Part shown: positions 24,181 to 33,564 of the stretch, piece by piece
Layout: every line of letters begins with the position of its first letter
Position numbering within the stretch: position 1 is the first letter of the stretch
Assembly (NCBI GenBank): GCA_025453605.1
Contig: JALOPZ010000001.1
Location: forward strand, 677,042 to 741,041
Direction: 5' to 3'
DNA length: 64,000 bases
From: Candidatus Margulisiibacteriota bacterium
Lineage (GTDB): Bacteria; Margulisbacteria; WOR-1; O2-12-FULL-45-9; XYB2-FULL-48-7
Notes under the pieces: model-generated
Told to the model about the DNA's origin: nothing
The model's input: only the letters and a program-made list of their open reading frames with translations
The model's database searches: none
Position numbers and translations under genes: made by a program

Positions 24181-25098
24181 TTAGAGACCGAGCCGCCGGC
24201 TGACGATGTAGAGCGGCCGCTGTTTGGTCTCCTCAAAGACGCGACCTAGGTATTCGCCGAGGACGCCGAGGAAGATCAGCTGGATGCCGCCGAGAAAGAG
24301 GACCGCGACCAGGACCGAGGTCCAGCCGGCGATGGTGGTGGTGGTGAAAAAATGAACGTAAACGGCGTAAACGATGTAGACAAAGCCGAGCAGAGCGGAC
24401 AGGAGCCCGCAATAGGCTGCCAGCCGGAGCGGGACGGCCGAGAACGAGGTTATCCCGTCGAGGGCAAAAGCGACCATCCGGCCGAAAGAATACTTGGTCC
24501 ACCCGGCGAACCGGCGGTCGGCCTCGTACTCGACAAATTCCTGTTTGAACCCGACCCAGTTGATCAGGCCGCGGAGAAAACGGGCCCGTTCGCGGACGCT
24601 CTTGAGCACGTCCACTACCTTACGGTCGAGCAGCCGGTAATCGGCGGCGTTGACCGGCATTTTCATCAAGCGATAAAACAGGGCGGCGGTCAGCTTTTTT
24701 AGCGGGCCGGCACCGGTGGTACCGCGGCGGAGAGTGTTAACGACCTCCGCTCCAGCCTGCCAGCGCCGGACCAGCTCCGGGATCAGGGCAGGCGGATGCT
24801 GGAGATCAGCGTCGAGGGTGATGACCGCGTCGCCGTGAGCGGCATCGAGCCCGGCGGTCAGGGCGATCATGTGGCCGAAGTTACGGGAGAAGGAGAGGAG
24901 TTTGACGCGCTGATCGGCTTCGTGCAGTTTGGCAATGAGCGCGGCCGAGCCATCGCTGCTGCCGTCGTCGACCATAATGATCTCGTAAGAGAGATTAAGC
25001 GGTTTGAGGACAGTGGTCAGGCGGGCGTGCAGTTCGGCGAGCGACTCCGCCTCGTTATAGACCGGGACGACCAGCGAGAGCTTGGGTTTTTCTGACAT
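24181..25098 (-). CDS. Membrane glycosyltransferase family 2 (GtrB/ArnC/DPMS type)
   Basis: 305-aa glycosyltransferase that probably loads a sugar onto undecaprenyl phosphate at the inner leaflet. It has an N-terminal GT-A domain (LSLVVPVYNEAESL, IIMVDDGSSDGS, VITLDADLQHPP with the DxD) and two C-terminal transmembrane helices (about 225-250 and 262-285). The GtrB/ArnC-type ending is RVFEETKQRPLYIV. It overlaps the large membrane-protein gene upstream by 44 bp. An extended -10 (TGGTATAAT) lies 11 nt before its ATG inside that gene. The membrane protein next to it could be the partner that uses the lipid-linked sugar. Confidence 0.9.
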   Translation of the reverse strand: MSEKPKLSLVVPVYNEAESLAELHARLTTVLKPLNLSYEIIMVDDGSSDGSAALIAKLHEADQRVKLLSFSRNFGHMIALTAGLDAAHGDAVITLDADLQHPPALIPELVRRWQAGAEVVNTLRRGTTGAGPLKKLTAALFYRLMKMPVNAADYRLLDRKVVDVLKSVRERARFLRGLINWVGFKQEFVEYEADRRFAGWTKYSFGRMVAFALDGITSFSAVPLRLAAYCGLLSALLGFVYIVYAVYVHFFTTTTIAGWTSVLVAVLFLGGIQLIFLGVLGEYLGRVFEETKQRPLYIVSRRLGL

Positions 25099-27136
25099 AA
25101 GCAGGATAAATTATACCAGATATCAACCAGATTAGCAGGCCGGCAAGCGTTAATCCCTCCCCGATATAATTGAATGCGGTCTTGCCAAAGTAGAGCCGGA
25201 CATGGTTCCGGTCGGGGTAAACCAGCATGAAAGAGGGAGAAACCAGATGGATCCGCTTGGCCCCCTCCACCTGCCAGTTGGGATGGTAAGAGAGTTTGAT
25301 CAGGTGCGGGTGTCCGATCAGGTTAGTGTCAAAGCTGATCTCCTCAGCGCCAATTTTTTCCCTGATCACCGGCCGAGCGTGAGGGAGCGGTTGGCGGGGG
25401 AGCACGGCCAGATCGTTGACAGCGGCTTGCGGATCATAAATAAGCGGGACCGCCAGCAGATCGGGATCGCGGAACCAGTCGTAAAAGGTCCGTTTCCAGT
25501 CGGTCGTCGCGAAGTAGACAGGTTGATAGTCGAGCGGAACGACATAACGGCCGTCGCTCCCCGTCAGCCGGTAGATCTGATAGTCGCCGAACGATCGTTC
25601 CAGTTTCAGTCCCGGTGTGGCGGCGGCCATTTTTTTCGCCTCAGGCGAACGAACGATATACTGGGTCACGTTAAAGAGCTTAAGCCCCGGCAAAGCGGCC
25701 GGGAGGTTGAGGCTGGAATAATGATATTGCGGGAAAGGACCGGAACAGACCCGGGAAACCTCGGACTGAATATAGAATATGAACGGTGAGGAGGGGGACG
25801 ACTGCATGTAGAGCCCCTCCAGCGTGTCGCGGCCGGCAAAATATGGGAGCGACTCAAAGGCGCGTTCGGTACCGAAGGTGTTGTGGAGCGGCGAGTGTTC
25901 GTAGACGACGCGGCCGGGGCCGGTGTCGCGTAAATGGGCGTTGATCTGTTGAAAGAGCGGCCAGTCGTTCTTCCCTTCGAACCCGGAATAGTTCCAGGCG
26001 ATCCACCCTTTAATGAAGGTCGTGTTGCCGGCGACCCAGAGGATGACGACCAGAAAAACGATGAACGGGAGTGTCTCTTTCCCGCGCAGTTTGCCGACAA
26101 AGACGAGCAGCGCCGTCGCGCCGTAAACGGCGGCAAATATTTGGAGGATCGGGATAAAACGGATATCCAGCACACCGACCCGGGGACCGAGATAGTAAAG
26201 CAGCAGGCAGAAAGCAACATTATAAAGAAAATACCAGGTCCGCCGGTCGAACAGGTTAAGAAAAAGCGCGGTTAGACTCAAAGCGAGGCCGGGGATCAGG
26301 ATGCGGGGAAAGACTTCCCAGACCGATTTAATATACCAGGCGGTGACATATTCGGTCACGTAAGGGAGAGTGGCGATAAAGGGGAAGAGCCAAAAGGCCA
26401 ACAGGAGGAAGCCCAAGCCGTAGGCCCGAAAAAGATACCAGAGATTTTCTCGCCAGGCGATCCGGTTGAACAGAAAATAGGAGCCGGTCACCGCGGCGAA
26501 GATCAGGGAGTAGCCGTGACTGAGGCCGAGCAGGAAAACCAAAAAACCGTTGAGCAGGAGCCATTTCTTTTCCGTCAACCCGGCGTAGAGGGTGCCCATG
26601 AATAAAAAAGCGAGCGAAATGCCAATGCCGTAGGAGATCTCGCCGGCCAGGGTGCTGGGGATATTGGCCCCCCACATACTGTTCGCCTCCAGGAAGAGGA
26701 AGGGGAGGGTGAAGAGAGCGCCACCGATCGGGATCGGGAAGGGGTAGCGTAAAAGCCGGAAAGCGAGATAGCAAGATAGGGGAAGCAAGAAAACGCCGAG
26801 GACCGAGACTAGTTTGAAAGCGATCTGCATCGGGAGAGCGAAGCTGAGCAGCACCATTAACAGAAAAGGGAGGGGGAAGTAATGGTAGAAAAGAGGGAAG
26901 CCGGCGTAGTTCCCCATCACCCACCCCATGATCTTTCCTTGCGGCAGGAGGACCTCTTTCAGGTAAACGGCGGTCGGATAATGGGAGCCGGTGTCACCGC
27001 CGGTCGTGGTCGTTAGGGAGAATAGATAGCGCGGTTCAAAGAAACTGAGGAGGAAGAGGGCGATCAGCCCGAGAACCGTCAGATCGACTAAATAGTCCCG
27101 TCTATTTTCCACGTTTAATGAATTGGGCGCCGACAA
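25055..27136 (-). CDS. Large polytopic membrane protein, PTPS-related/GT-C-like
   Basis: 693-aa protein with about 10-12 transmembrane helices in the first 400 residues and after residue 650, and an extracytoplasmic domain between. The first loop (TTGGDTGSHYPTAVYLKEVLLPQGKIMGW) with its Asp and His matches the membrane family annotated as 6-pyruvoyl-tetrahydropterin-synthase-related. Despite its name, that family resembles GT-C glycosyltransferases using lipid-linked sugars. The start could be TTG 27136 or GTG 27112; both overlap the preceding gene. It sits with two GT2 genes, so transfer of a sugar to a surface acceptor is the likely role. Confidence 0.72.
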   Translation of the reverse strand: MSAPNSLNVENRRDYLVDLTVLGLIALFLLSFFEPRYLFSLTTTTGGDTGSHYPTAVYLKEVLLPQGKIMGWVMGNYAGFPLFYHYFPLPFLLMVLLSFALPMQIAFKLVSVLGVFLLPLSCYLAFRLLRYPFPIPIGGALFTLPFLFLEANSMWGANIPSTLAGEISYGIGISLAFLFMGTLYAGLTEKKWLLLNGFLVFLLGLSHGYSLIFAAVTGSYFLFNRIAWRENLWYLFRAYGLGFLLLAFWLFPFIATLPYVTEYVTAWYIKSVWEVFPRILIPGLALSLTALFLNLFDRRTWYFLYNVAFCLLLYYLGPRVGVLDIRFIPILQIFAAVYGATALLVFVGKLRGKETLPFIVFLVVILWVAGNTTFIKGWIAWNYSGFEGKNDWPLFQQINAHLRDTGPGRVVYEHSPLHNTFGTERAFESLPYFAGRDTLEGLYMQSSPSSPFIFYIQSEVSRVCSGPFPQYHYSSLNLPAALPGLKLFNVTQYIVRSPEAKKMAAATPGLKLERSFGDYQIYRLTGSDGRYVVPLDYQPVYFATTDWKRTFYDWFRDPDLLAVPLIYDPQAAVNDLAVLPRQPLPHARPVIREKIGAEEISFDTNLIGHPHLIKLSYHPNWQVEGAKRIHLVSPSFMLVYPDRNHVRLYFGKTAFNYIGEGLTLAGLLIWLISGIIYPAYVRKTQALAGRPGL

Positions 27137-27890
27137 AGAGGGCGATCAGGGCGATCAGAATACCGACCATGATCACCCGGCTTAAGCCGAAGAGGCCCTG
27201 TTCGGCGATGATCTTGATCGTACCCGGTATCAAGCCGGTATAGTGAAGCCCCCCCGCCTCAAACTCGGTCACGGCATAAACCTGATACGTGCTGCCAGCC
27301 AGCGCGGAAAAGTTGCTGAGCCGGAAAGTGGCGGTGGCCTGCGCGCGGGGGGCGAGCGCCAGCGGGCGCTGATCGTTGGTAACGGTCAATTCCCGCGGCG
27401 CGATCAGCCTGGTCATGGTCTTGAGCGGCACCTGACCGGTGTTCTTCAGAATGAGGTTAACCTCCCCCTCTTTGGCGAACGAAGCCGGCCGCATTTGCCC
27501 GAGCAGCGGCGGGACCGCCTCCCGTCGATAGACGAACGGTTGGATCGAGAGGGCGGAAAAAGGATACTGATTGGCGTCGGCATAATGGAGGACCAGCATC
27601 AGCGGGTAGGTCCCCGGCGTCTTCAGCGTGAGTGGCAGGCTGACCCGGGCCTGGTAGGCGGCGTTGACCGGCAATTCCGTTCTTTTTTCCGCCAGGAGCG
27701 CCCGCCCGCCGGCCTGCACCTGCGCCTGGACGGCAAAGGCCGACTCGTCCCCCTTGTTAACGGTTTGAACGAGGACGATTAGCCTGTTCCCCTCCACTTT
27801 GGAGCGGAGAGTCGTCTGCAGACTAATATAGGAGGCCAGGGCCGGCAGAGAGAACAAGCCGATCAGCAGACCGGTTAGGACCTTTCTCAT
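27102..27890 (-). CDS. Exported membrane-anchored protein of unknown function (262 aa)
   Basis: Signal peptide (MRKVLTGLLIGLFSLPALASY), two Ig-like beta-rich regions (NRLIVLVQTVNKGDESAFAVQAQV..., GEVNLILKNTGQVPLKTMTRLIAPRE) and a C-terminal transmembrane helix (about 236-256). The topology suggests a periplasmic or surface domain tied to the inner membrane. The ATG at 27890 is chosen because it opens the signal peptide and overlaps the upstream stop (TGATG). No specific family is recognised. It is part of the glycan operon. Confidence 0.7.
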   Translation of the reverse strand: MRKVLTGLLIGLFSLPALASYISLQTTLRSKVEGNRLIVLVQTVNKGDESAFAVQAQVQAGGRALLAEKRTELPVNAAYQARVSLPLTLKTPGTYPLMLVLHYADANQYPFSALSIQPFVYRREAVPPLLGQMRPASFAKEGEVNLILKNTGQVPLKTMTRLIAPRELTVTNDQRPLALAPRAQATATFRLSNFSALAGSTYQVYAVTEFEAGGLHYTGLIPGTIKIIAEQGLFGLSRVIMVGILIALIALFVGAQFIKRGK

Positions 27891-29101
27891 CAGGGCGTGT
27901 AGCTCCAAACATCATTGTAGACGTGACCATCGTAACCGCCGATCGCCCAAATCTTGCCGTTGTAATCGACGGCGGCCAGGCGGTTGCGCGGCTTACCGTT
28001 AAAAATGTTATTGGTCTGCATCGTCCAGTTATTTCCGTCGGTGGAGTACCAGGCGTCCTGAAAATAGGCAAACCCCTGGCCGCCGAGCACCCAGAGCTTG
28101 GTGCCGCCGTTGCTGGTCAGCAGGCTGAAACCTTCGCGGGCAAAGAAAGGGGGTTCCGTCGCCTCGCTCCAGCTGAGGCCGTCGGTCGATGACCAGGCGT
28201 CACGGCGATCGTCCACGCCGCTCCAGCCGCCGGCCACCCACATTTTCCCGTTGAATGGCGTGCTGCTGTGCCGGTAGCGGATGCCGAAACTGGTTGCGCT
28301 GGCTTCCTGTGTCCAGACCGCGCCGTCACTGGAGGACCAGACGTCGCTGTTGAGGCCGCTGCTGCTACTGTTGGGCGCGTCTTCGCCGGCGATCACCCAG
28401 AGCCGGCTGTTATGCAGGACAGCGGTGTGCCCGTCGCGTGGGCCGAACTGGGCCTCTGTCGTGGCGCACTCCCAGGAAATGCCGTTGGTCGATGACCAGA
28501 CATCGCCGTAGGAAGTGGTGGCATCGTTGCCGCCGATCACCCAGAGACGACGGCCGCTCCCCAGGTCGGCAACGACGCAGGCGAAGCTCTCGCGTGACGT
28601 GAAGTTGGCTTCAGCGGTGGCCAGCGTCCAGGTGACGCCGTCGGTCGACGACCAGACATCGCGGTAATGAACGTTCGGGGTCCTGACCGAATCGACCCCG
28701 CCGAGCAGCCACATTTTTTCCCCGCTGCCGTCGTCAAAAGCGACCACCGCGTGCCCCTCGCGTGACGGGAAAGCGGCGGCGGCGGTGACCAGATCCCAGG
28801 GGGGGCCAAGTGTGGTCGTGGTGGTGGAGACGCTCGGATCGGTCGTAGTTGTGACCAGGCCGCGGGTGGTCGTGGTCGAAGTGATCGTGGTCGTGACCGG
28901 CGGATAGTAGGGGGCGGCCGGTTTTTGGGCAACGGCATAGAGGGCAGCAGCGCCAGCCGCGACGATCACCGCGCCGGCAACCTGGCTCTGGGTGTTCGGT
29001 TTTTTCAGATCAAAGTCGCGACCGCAGCCGGCCAGGGTGATCACTATACAGTAAGCAGTAAGCAGGAAGCAGGCGATCAATAAAGAACTGGTCCGCTTCA
29101 T
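27890..29101 (-). CDS. Kelch-repeat lipoprotein
   Basis: 403-aa lipoprotein with signal peptide and lipobox LAGC near residue 26. A Thr-rich linker (about residues 60-95) is followed by six or so kelch-type blades with the repeating pattern HAVVAFDDGSGEKMWLLGG, CVVADLGSGRRLWVIGG, HTAVLHNSRLWVIAG, NDVWSSTDG. It is predicted to be a surface beta-propeller; the ligand is unknown. The start overlaps the glyS stop by ATGA, and a longer frame upstream of 29101 lies inside glyS. Heptamer repeats occur in the signal-peptide coding sequence. Confidence 0.85.
   Translation of the reverse strand: MKRTSSLLIACFLLTAYCIVITLAGCGRDFDLKKPNTQSQVAGAVIVAAGAAALYAVAQKPAAPYYPPVTTTITSTTTTRGLVTTTTDPSVSTTTTTLGPPWDLVTAAAAFPSREGHAVVAFDDGSGEKMWLLGGVDSVRTPNVHYRDVWSSTDGVTWTLATAEANFTSRESFACVVADLGSGRRLWVIGGNDATTSYGDVWSSTNGISWECATTEAQFGPRDGHTAVLHNSRLWVIAGEDAPNSSSSGLNSDVWSSSDGAVWTQEASATSFGIRYRHSSTPFNGKMWVAGGWSGVDDRRDAWSSTDGLSWSEATEPPFFAREGFSLLTSNGGTKLWVLGGQGFAYFQDAWYSTDGNNWTMQTNNIFNGKPRNRLAAVDYNGKIWAIGGYDGHVYNDVWSYTP
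29050..29073. repeat. Heptamer tandem repeat in the kelch lipoprotein signal sequence
   Basis: Three AGTAAGC/AGGAAGC 7-mers plus a partial unit, in frame within the signal-peptide region. Confidence 0.55.
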
Positions 29102-31194
29102 TTTTTCGCTCCTTCGATGACGATCTTCGGGAAGTCGGCGACCGAACGGTAGAGTTGTTCCAGCGAACTTAACAGGGCTAAACGATTGGTCTTGAGCCGC
29201 TCGTCCTGATGCATGACCAGAATCTGGTCGAAGAACCGTTCGATCGGGTCGGTCAGTCCGGCCAGCGCCCGGGCAGCGGCCGCCCACTTTTCTTTTTTAT
29301 TCAGTTCGGCGACTTCAACGTTCACCTTGAGATAGAGCTGGTACAGCTCTATCTCCGCCGCTTCGGCCAGATCGTGCTCCAGAACGTTATTGCGGGTGGC
29401 GTGGCCGGCAATGCGGGCCAGCCGGTCAGCCGAGGCGATAACGCCGGCGAACCACGGTTCGCTGACGACCGAGTTGAGGGCCTCGGCCTTTTCCACGACG
29501 TCAAGGATGTCGTTGAAATCGCCGAGCGCCGCTTCGGCCACGTCGTAGCGGATCCCGCGGTCGAGCAGGTGGGGGCGGAGCCGACCGACAAAAAATTCGC
29601 GGAGGGCGTTCTTGAGTTTAGCGTGATCGCGGCTCTCCGGCAGGAGCGCGGCAAACAATTTGTGCGCCGCCTCAAAGGTTTCATCGAGCAGGAGATCGAG
29701 CTGCTGGTCGATCACGATCCGGATCACCCCCTGCACGGCGCGGCGGATGCCGTAGGGATCTTCCGAGCCGGTCGGGATATTGCCGGCCGCGAACGAGCCG
29801 ACGATCGAATCGAGCCGGTCCGCCAGGGCGACGACCGTCCCCGGCCGGGAAGCGGGCAGGACGTCATTGACCGAGCGGGGGAGATAATGCTCGTAGATCC
29901 CTTGGGCAACGGCGGGGTCCTCGCCGGAGAGACGGGCGTACTCGCCGCCGATCACCCCCTGCAGTTCGGGGAACTCAAAGACCATTTTCGTCGTCAGATC
30001 GGCCTTACAGAGCTGAGCGATCCGCCGGACGGCCGCGAGCTCGGTCTCGTTAAGGCCGAGCCGTTTGCCGAGCCACTCGCCCAACTTCTCGATCCTTTCC
30101 GTCTTTTGGTGGAGGTTGCCGAGCTTTTCAAAGAAGGCGACCTTGGCCAGGTCGGGGACCCGCATTTTGAGCGCTTGCTTCTGGTCTTCCTCAAAGAAGA
30201 AGCGGGCGTCGGCCAGCCGGGCGGAGAGGACCTTTTCGTTGCCGTCGACCACCCGGGGATTGGCGCAGCCGTCGGTCACGACGGCGAATTTCGCTGCCAA
30301 CTTGCCGCGGCTGTCGACCAGCGGAAAATACTTCTGGTTCTTCTTCATCGAGGTGATCAGTACTTCCTGCGGGATGTCGAGGAACTCTTTGTTGAACGAT
30401 CCAACGTAAATAACGGGGTTCTCGACCAGAAACGTCACTTCGCTGAGCAGCTCGTCAGGGACCAGAGCTTCCGCGCCGTGCTTTTTGGCGGCCGCGGTCA
30501 CCTGCGCTTTGATCATTTCTTGCCGCTCGTCCTGATCGACGACCACACCCAGCGTTAATAGCTGCTTTTTGTACGATAACAACTCCGCATTTTTTACTTT
30601 TACATTTTTACTTTTTACTTTCGTCGGATAGCGGTGCCCAAAGGTCTTGTCCCCCGACTTGATCCCGGCCAGCTCAAAACTAACAGTTTTACTGCCGCAG
30701 AGCGCCAGGATATTGTGGATCGGCCGGATGAACTTGAAGTCGAGGGTCCCCCAGCGCATCGAGAGCGGCTGATAAAGGGAGACAATGATCTCCGGCAGTA
30801 GGGTTTTGAGGACCTCCTCCGCCTTTTTCCCCTTCCGGGTCACTTTGGCAAAGACAAAGTTCTTGGGGCCGACTGTCCGGACGAAGAGCTTGGCCGGGTC
30901 GGCGCCGTGCGCCCGGGCGAAGCCGAGCGCCGCCTGGGTCGGTTTGCCGGCGGCGTCAAAAGCCGCGTCGGCCAGCGGACCTTTCAGCTCCTGCGTCACG
31001 TCGGGCTGTTTGGCGGCCAGATTTTCGATGAACAGCGTCAGCCGGCGCGGCGTGCCGAGCGTCCGGACAGAGTCGAACGTCAGCCGCTCGTTTTTCAGCT
31101 TTTCTGCCGCTTTCTCTTTGAGGTCCGCCAGGAACCCGGGCAGGAACCGCGCCGGGATCTCCTCGCAGCCAAGTTCAAGTATGACGTTCGACAT
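29098..31194 (-). CDS. glyS: Glycyl-tRNA synthetase beta subunit
   Basis: Beta chain of the bacterial alpha2-beta2 glycyl-tRNA synthetase; binds tRNA-Gly and supports aminoacylation by GlyQ. At 698 aa the length is normal. The sequence begins [15 protein letters not shown] and shows [14 protein letters not shown], the HD-like region and [26 protein letters not shown] at the C-terminus. It overlaps glyQ by 20 bp. Between residues near 190-205 an AT-rich heptamer repeat encodes [11 protein letters not shown], about five residues longer than the E. coli protein at this loop. Confidence 0.97.
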   Translation of the reverse strand: MSNVILELGCEEIPARFLPGFLADLKEKAAEKLKNERLTFDSVRTLGTPRRLTLFIENLAAKQPDVTQELKGPLADAAFDAAGKPTQAALGFARAHGADPAKLFVRTVGPKNFVFAKVTRKGKKAEEVLKTLLPEIIVSLYQPLSMRWGTLDFKFIRPIHNILALCGSKTVSFELAGIKSGDKTFGHRYPTKVKSKNVKVKNAELLSYKKQLLTLGVVVDQDERQEMIKAQVTAAAKKHGAEALVPDELLSEVTFLVENPVIYVGSFNKEFLDIPQEVLITSMKKNQKYFPLVDSRGKLAAKFAVVTDGCANPRVVDGNEKVLSARLADARFFFEEDQKQALKMRVPDLAKVAFFEKLGNLHQKTERIEKLGEWLGKRLGLNETELAAVRRIAQLCKADLTTKMVFEFPELQGVIGGEYARLSGEDPAVAQGIYEHYLPRSVNDVLPASRPGTVVALADRLDSIVGSFAAGNIPTGSEDPYGIRRAVQGVIRIVIDQQLDLLLDETFEAAHKLFAALLPESRDHAKLKNALREFFVGRLRPHLLDRGIRYDVAEAALGDFNDILDVVEKAEALNSVVSEPWFAGVIASADRLARIAGHATRNNVLEHDLAEAAEIELYQLYLKVNVEVAELNKKEKWAAAARALAGLTDPIERFFDQILVMHQDERLKTNRLALLSSLEQLYRSVADFPKIVIEGAKK
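30589..30621. repeat. AT-rich heptamer tandem repeat inside glyS
   Basis: About four AAAGTAA-type 7-mers (read on the minus strand) are embedded in frame in a GC-rich gene. The base composition is sharply different from the flanks. Confidence 0.65.
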
Positions 31195-32026
31195 ATAATT
31201 TGGCGCATTGCCGCGCCATTTTCCTTATCTTTAAAATGAACTGCATACGCTCGGAGACGGAGATCGCCCCGCGCGCGTCGAGAATATTAAAGGCGTGAGA
31301 GCTTTTCAGAATATAGTCGTAAGCGGGGAGGACCTCGCCCTGTTTAAGCAGACGGAGCGCCTCTTTCTCGTAAATACCGAAGAGGAGGGCGACCGCTTCC
31401 ACGTCGGCTGTTTCAAAATTATATTTGGAATGCTCCCGTTCCTGCGGCAGATAGATATCGCCGTATTTGACCGTCCCGTTCCAGCTGATATCGTAGACGC
31501 TGTTCACTTTTTGGATGAACATCGCCAGCCGCTCCAGGCCGTAGGTGATCTCGACCGGGATCGGCTGGCAGTCGAACCCGCCGCACTGCTGGAAGTAGGT
31601 GAACTGAGTGACCTCCATCCCTTCGGCCCAGACCTCCCAGCCGGTCCCCCAGGCGCCGAGCGTCGGTGATTCCCAGTTGTCTTCGACAAAGCGGACATCG
31701 TGTTTGGCCGGATCGATCCCGATCGCGCGGAGCGAATCGAGGTAAAGGTCCTGAATGTTGAGCGGGGAGGGCTTCATGATGACCTGGTACTGGAAATAAT
31801 GAAAGAGGCGATTCGGGTTTTCCCCGTAACGGCCGTCGGTCGGCCGGCGGACCGGATCGATGTAGGCGACGTTATGCGTTTTGGGGCCGAGCGCGCCGAA
31901 GAAAGTGGCCGGCGACATGGTGGCCGCTCCCTTTTCGACGTCGTACGGCTGGCGGATAACGCACCCCTGGTCAGCCCAGTAACCGTTGAGCGCGGCGACG
32001 ATCTCCTGGAAATTGAGAGGCTTCAC
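31175..32026 (-). CDS. glyQ: Glycyl-tRNA synthetase alpha subunit
   Basis: Catalytic chain of tetrameric glycyl-tRNA synthetase. The 283 aa show the whole family pattern: [75 protein letters not shown] and the end [13 protein letters not shown]. The frame is open further upstream, but GTG at 32026 matches the conserved N-terminus and lies 6 nt after an extended -10 box. It heads a long minus-strand run through glyS and the surface-glycan genes. Confidence 0.97.
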   Translation of the reverse strand: MKPLNFQEIVAALNGYWADQGCVIRQPYDVEKGAATMSPATFFGALGPKTHNVAYIDPVRRPTDGRYGENPNRLFHYFQYQVIMKPSPLNIQDLYLDSLRAIGIDPAKHDVRFVEDNWESPTLGAWGTGWEVWAEGMEVTQFTYFQQCGGFDCQPIPVEITYGLERLAMFIQKVNSVYDISWNGTVKYGDIYLPQEREHSKYNFETADVEAVALLFGIYEKEALRLLKQGEVLPAYDYILKSSHAFNILDARGAISVSERMQFILKIRKMARQCAKLYVERHT

Positions 32027-32032
32027 GGGGAA

Positions 32033-32041
32033 ATTATACCA
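32033..32041 (-). promoter_or_regulatory. Extended -10 promoter of glyQ-glyS (leaderless)
   Basis: Minus-strand TGGTATAAT, box 32033-32038, 6 nt before the GTG. Confidence 0.6.
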
Positions 32042-32063
32042 TAAGCGCCCGGCCGGCGAACGA

Positions 32064-33401
32064 CTATTTGAGGCCGAGCTGTTCCATTTTAGAGACCAGG
32101 GTGGTGCGGTGGATATTGAGCAGTTCCGCCGCCCTGGTCTGGTTGCCACCCGCGGCGGCCAGCGCGTTCTTGATGTAGCGCCGTTCAAAGTCGACCAGCG
32201 CTTCCTTTAAGCCTTCCTGGACCAGGTTGCGCGAGGCCGCTTCCAGCGGAATATCTTCGGCCTGGACGTACTCCTGCTGGTCGGTCAGCACGACGATCCG
32301 CTCCATCAGATTCTGCAGTTCCCGGACATTCCCCGGCCAGGCGTAGCCGGTCAAGAGCGCGAGCGCTTCGGGGGTGAGCCCCTTGAGCTTTTTGTTGAAT
32401 TCCCGGGCGTACTTGTTGATGAAATACTCAGCGTAAAGGGGGATATCCGCCTGCCGCTCCCGCAGCGGCGCCAGTTCGAACCGGACCACGTTGAGCCGGT
32501 AGAAAAGATCTTCCCGGAATTCCCCCCGGCGGGCCGCCGCTTCGAGCGGCAGATTGGTGGCGGCGATGACCCGGACATCGACCCGGACCGGCTGGCGGCT
32601 GCCGATCCGCTCGATGCTGCTATCCTGCAGGACCCGCAACAGCCGCGTCTGCAGATTGAGCGGCAGGCAGCCGATCTCGTCAAGAAAGAGGGTGCCGCCG
32701 TCGGCCAGTTCGAATTTTCCCTCGCGCCGTTCCAGGGCGCCGGTGAACGCCCCTTTTTCGTGGCCGAACAGCTCGGCTTCGATCAGGGACTCCGGTAGGG
32801 CGGCGCAATTGACCACGACGAACGGCTTGTCCGCCCGCGGGCTGCTCTTATGGATAGCGTGGGCGACCAGCTCTTTACCGGTCCCCGATTCACCGGTGAT
32901 CAGAACCGTGCTTGGGACCCGGGCGGCCTTTTCGATCAGGGCAAAGACCTTGAGGGCGGGGGCGGACCGGCCGATCAGGTCCCACTGGTAACCTTTTTCG
33001 GCCAGGACCTGTTTAAGGTAAATATTTTCCCGGACCAGCAGGCGCCGCTGCAGGACCTGATCGAGCGTGGTGAGGAGCGCTTCCGCCTCGAACGGTTTGG
33101 TCAGGTAATCGTCCGCTCCCAGCTTGATCGCCTTGACCGCCAGTTTAATGTCATGCAGCGCGGTGACCATGATCACCGGGAGCTGCCGGTCGAACGCTTT
33201 GATCTCCGGCAGGAGGGCCAGCCCATCACGGCCCGGCATCATCAGATCGAGCAGGACCAGGTCGACCGGCTGTCCGGCCAGGGCCGCGGCCAAACCGGAG
33301 CTGTCGCGCAGCAGGAGAGGTTCGAAATCCGGCTTAAGGATCGATTTATACGTTGTCAGCAGGCTCTCATCATCGTCGATAACCAGGACGGTCGGTTTCA
33401 T
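32064..33401 (-). CDS. NtrC-family sigma-54-dependent response regulator
   Basis: 445-aa regulator with a receiver domain (DDDES near residue 10, phosphoacceptor in [10 protein letters not shown]), a sigma-54-activating AAA+ domain and a Fis-type helix-turn-helix ([26 protein letters not shown]). The AAA+ domain has Walker A GESGTGKE, the sigma-54 loop GAFTGA, Walker B TLFLDEIG and the sensor segment ATNLPLE, so it should be a functional activator. The ATG at 33401 is chosen over an upstream frame because a TTGACT/CATAAT promoter ends 9 nt before it. No cognate histidine kinase is next to it. Confidence 0.95.
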   Translation of the reverse strand: MKPTVLVIDDDESLLTTYKSILKPDFEPLLLRDSSGLAAALAGQPVDLVLLDLMMPGRDGLALLPEIKAFDRQLPVIMVTALHDIKLAVKAIKLGADDYLTKPFEAEALLTTLDQVLQRRLLVRENIYLKQVLAEKGYQWDLIGRSAPALKVFALIEKAARVPSTVLITGESGTGKELVAHAIHKSSPRADKPFVVVNCAALPESLIEAELFGHEKGAFTGALERREGKFELADGGTLFLDEIGCLPLNLQTRLLRVLQDSSIERIGSRQPVRVDVRVIAATNLPLEAAARRGEFREDLFYRLNVVRFELAPLRERQADIPLYAEYFINKYAREFNKKLKGLTPEALALLTGYAWPGNVRELQNLMERIVVLTDQQEYVQAEDIPLEAASRNLVQEGLKEALVDFERRYIKNALAAAGGNQTRAAELLNIHRTTLVSKMEQLGLK

Positions 33402-33410
33402 GGGAGGGTG

Positions 33411-33440
33411 ATTATGGCATACCATTTTGCTAAAAGTCAA
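33411..33440 (-). promoter_or_regulatory. Sigma-70 promoter of the NtrC-type regulator
   Basis: Minus-strand TTGACT (33435-33440), 18-bp spacer, extended TGCCATAAT (-10 box 33411-33416), 9 nt before the ATG. Confidence 0.65.
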
Positions 33441-33448
33441 ATTAAAGT

Positions 33449-33475
33449 GAAATTTCGACCGGAAAGTGCCGATAA
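33449..33475 (+). promoter_or_regulatory. SigD/FliA-like promoter upstream of a short transcript
   Basis: GAAA (33449-33452), 15 nt, GCCGATAA (33468-33475). This fits the TAAA-N15-GCCGATAT layout of the sigma-28 family, with a full match to the FliA -10. It is one of six such sites in the window. Confidence 0.55.
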
Positions 33476-33481
33476 TATATT

Positions 33482-33557
33482 GGAAGAGGAAAGACGCTCA
33501 TGACTTTCACCTTCTGTCGAGACAAACGAACCCCCGAGCCTGTTCGGGGGTTTTTTG
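33482..33557 (+). ncRNA. Probable small RNA of about 75 nt
   Basis: A plus-strand transcription unit is bounded by a SigD-like promoter and a strong intrinsic terminator, between two minus-strand genes. A possible 22-codon frame starts at ATG 33500 behind GGAAGAGGAAAG, but it runs through the terminator to a stop at 33566-33568. A terminated transcript would therefore lack a stop codon. A non-coding RNA is thus more likely than a leader peptide. Target unknown. Nothing downstream on this strand is a gene. Confidence 0.45.
33529..33557 (+). terminator. Rho-independent terminator
   Basis: Stem CCCCCGA/TCGGGGG (33531-33537 with 33544-33550), 6-nt loop, then six T. The T-run is on the plus strand only, so it serves plus-strand transcription rather than the dapL gene ending at 33565. 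Confidence 0.8.
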
Positions 33558-33564
33558 TTGGGAA

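Noticed and set aside
30589..30621. AT-rich repeat first considered as a CRISPR fragment or intergenic spacer
   Set aside because: Units are 7 bp with no spacers, and the glyS frame is continuous through it.
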